A stretch of DNA of 64,000 nucleotides from Hymenobacter amundsenii (lineage in GTDB: Bacteria; Bacteroidota; Bacteroidia; Cytophagales; Hymenobacteraceae): positions 1 through 64,000 of the forward strand of contig NZ_NIRR01000017.1 of NCBI RefSeq assembly GCF_002204745.1. The letters are read 5' to 3'. The position numbers and the translations under genes are program-made. Below, piece by piece: positions 63,787 to 64,000 of the stretch. Numbering within the stretch: position 1 is the stretch's first letter; the number at the start of each line of letters is the position of its first letter. The notes under the pieces are model-generated. The model searched no databases. It had not been told where the DNA came from and saw only the letters and a list, made by a program, of their open reading frames with translations.

Positions 63787-64000
63787 TTATTCTTGCCAGC
63801 GGAGGTTCAAAATATTCCTTAATTGAGGTACTAACTGGTCGATGTCGCCGGCCCCCACTGTGGCTAGTACGTCAAAATTGGGATTGGTTTCGGCGTTTTG
63901 CAAAATTTCGGCCTTGGTTTGCAGACTTTTTTCCGGAGCCGTGATTTGGGACAATATCAACTCTGCCGTTACGCCCGGTAGCGGTTGTTCGCGGGCCGGG
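63787..64000 (-). CDS. murC: UDP-N-acetylmuramate--L-alanine ligase, C-terminal part
   Basis: The window ends inside this gene. The visible 71 residues read PAREQPLPGVTAELIL, SQITAPEKSL, NPNFDVLATVGAGDIDQLVP and end with LRNILNLRWQE before TAA at 63787-63789. PAREQPLPGVT and the GAGDID motif are characteristic of the MurC C-terminal domain. It adds L-alanine to UDP-MurNAc in peptidoglycan synthesis, and heads the murC-ftsQ-ftsA-ftsZ block, 107 bp before ftsQ. Confidence 0.9.
   Translation of the reverse strand, partial: PAREQPLPGVTAELILSQITAPEKSLQTKAEILQNAETNPNFDVLATVGAGDIDQLVPQLRNILNLRWQE

Noticed and set aside
1..64000. CRISPR arrays, rRNA operons, prophage or integrative element.
   Set aside because: No regularly spaced direct repeats, no rRNA sequence, no integrase, and no phage structural genes. 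The lone phage-like protein at 10365-11159 is not enough.

Overview
The window looks like a chromosomal segment of a GC-rich Bacteroidota bacterium, most probably Hymenobacter or a close relative. Three things support this. Type IX secretion (T9SS) C-terminal sorting domains occur on three large secreted proteins. Bacteroidota-type promoters (TTG, 19-20 bp spacer, TAnnTTTG) can be read directly. The gene set also fits: curli with a CsgH-like protein, the exosortase K / MSEP-CTERM pair, a murC-ftsQ-ftsA-ftsZ block and a LytTR regulator. Species-level identity is inference.

Layout. 1-7100 is a curli amyloid locus read leftwards: csgE, csgF and a csgG fused to a C-terminal barrel-like domain, then two curlin-repeat proteins, a CsgH-like protein and a PD40 propeller lipoprotein. 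It abuts a broken glycosyltransferase remnant at the left edge and looks richer in A+T than what follows. 7389-12174 carries murI, recQ, an unrecognised phage-like protein and a LolD-type ATPase. 12311-20597 holds a GH113-like glycosidase, sucC, a transglutaminase-like protein, ohr, a tRNA-Arg with its promoter, a secreted multidomain endonuclease I, a small acetyltransferase and two disordered small proteins. 20753-26096 has a TonB-dependent receptor, a dicarboxylate symporter and small hypotheticals.

26274-29158 is a gene graveyard: a decayed alpha/beta hydrolase, an A+T-rich orphan lipoprotein, a broken IS481-family transposase and a 5'-truncated LytTR response regulator. 29292-39411 has a tiny lipoprotein, paaN, a T9SS subtilase, a DUF2459 protein and the xrtK / MSEP-CTERM pair. 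39703-50529 has aconitase (with a one-base frameshift), a TlpA-like lipoprotein, acetyltransferase and membrane genes, a polyprenyl diphosphate synthase, a hydrolase, folK, fabD and a small lipoprotein. 50602-64000 has a T9SS type B protein, the sdhCAB operon behind a clear promoter, an FMN reductase, a CLC antiporter with fluoride-type motifs, and the cell-division block ftsZ-ftsA-ftsQ-murC (murC cut by the window end).

Genes that work together: the csg genes assemble extracellular amyloid; sdhCAB, sucC and aconitase are TCA-cycle steps; xrtK and the MSEP-CTERM protein form a one-enzyme/one-substrate sorting pair; murI, murC and ftsQAZ serve wall synthesis and division. Intergenic DNA is rich in perfect hairpins and in dispersed REP-like inverted repeats. 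No CRISPR array, rRNA or intact mobile element was seen.
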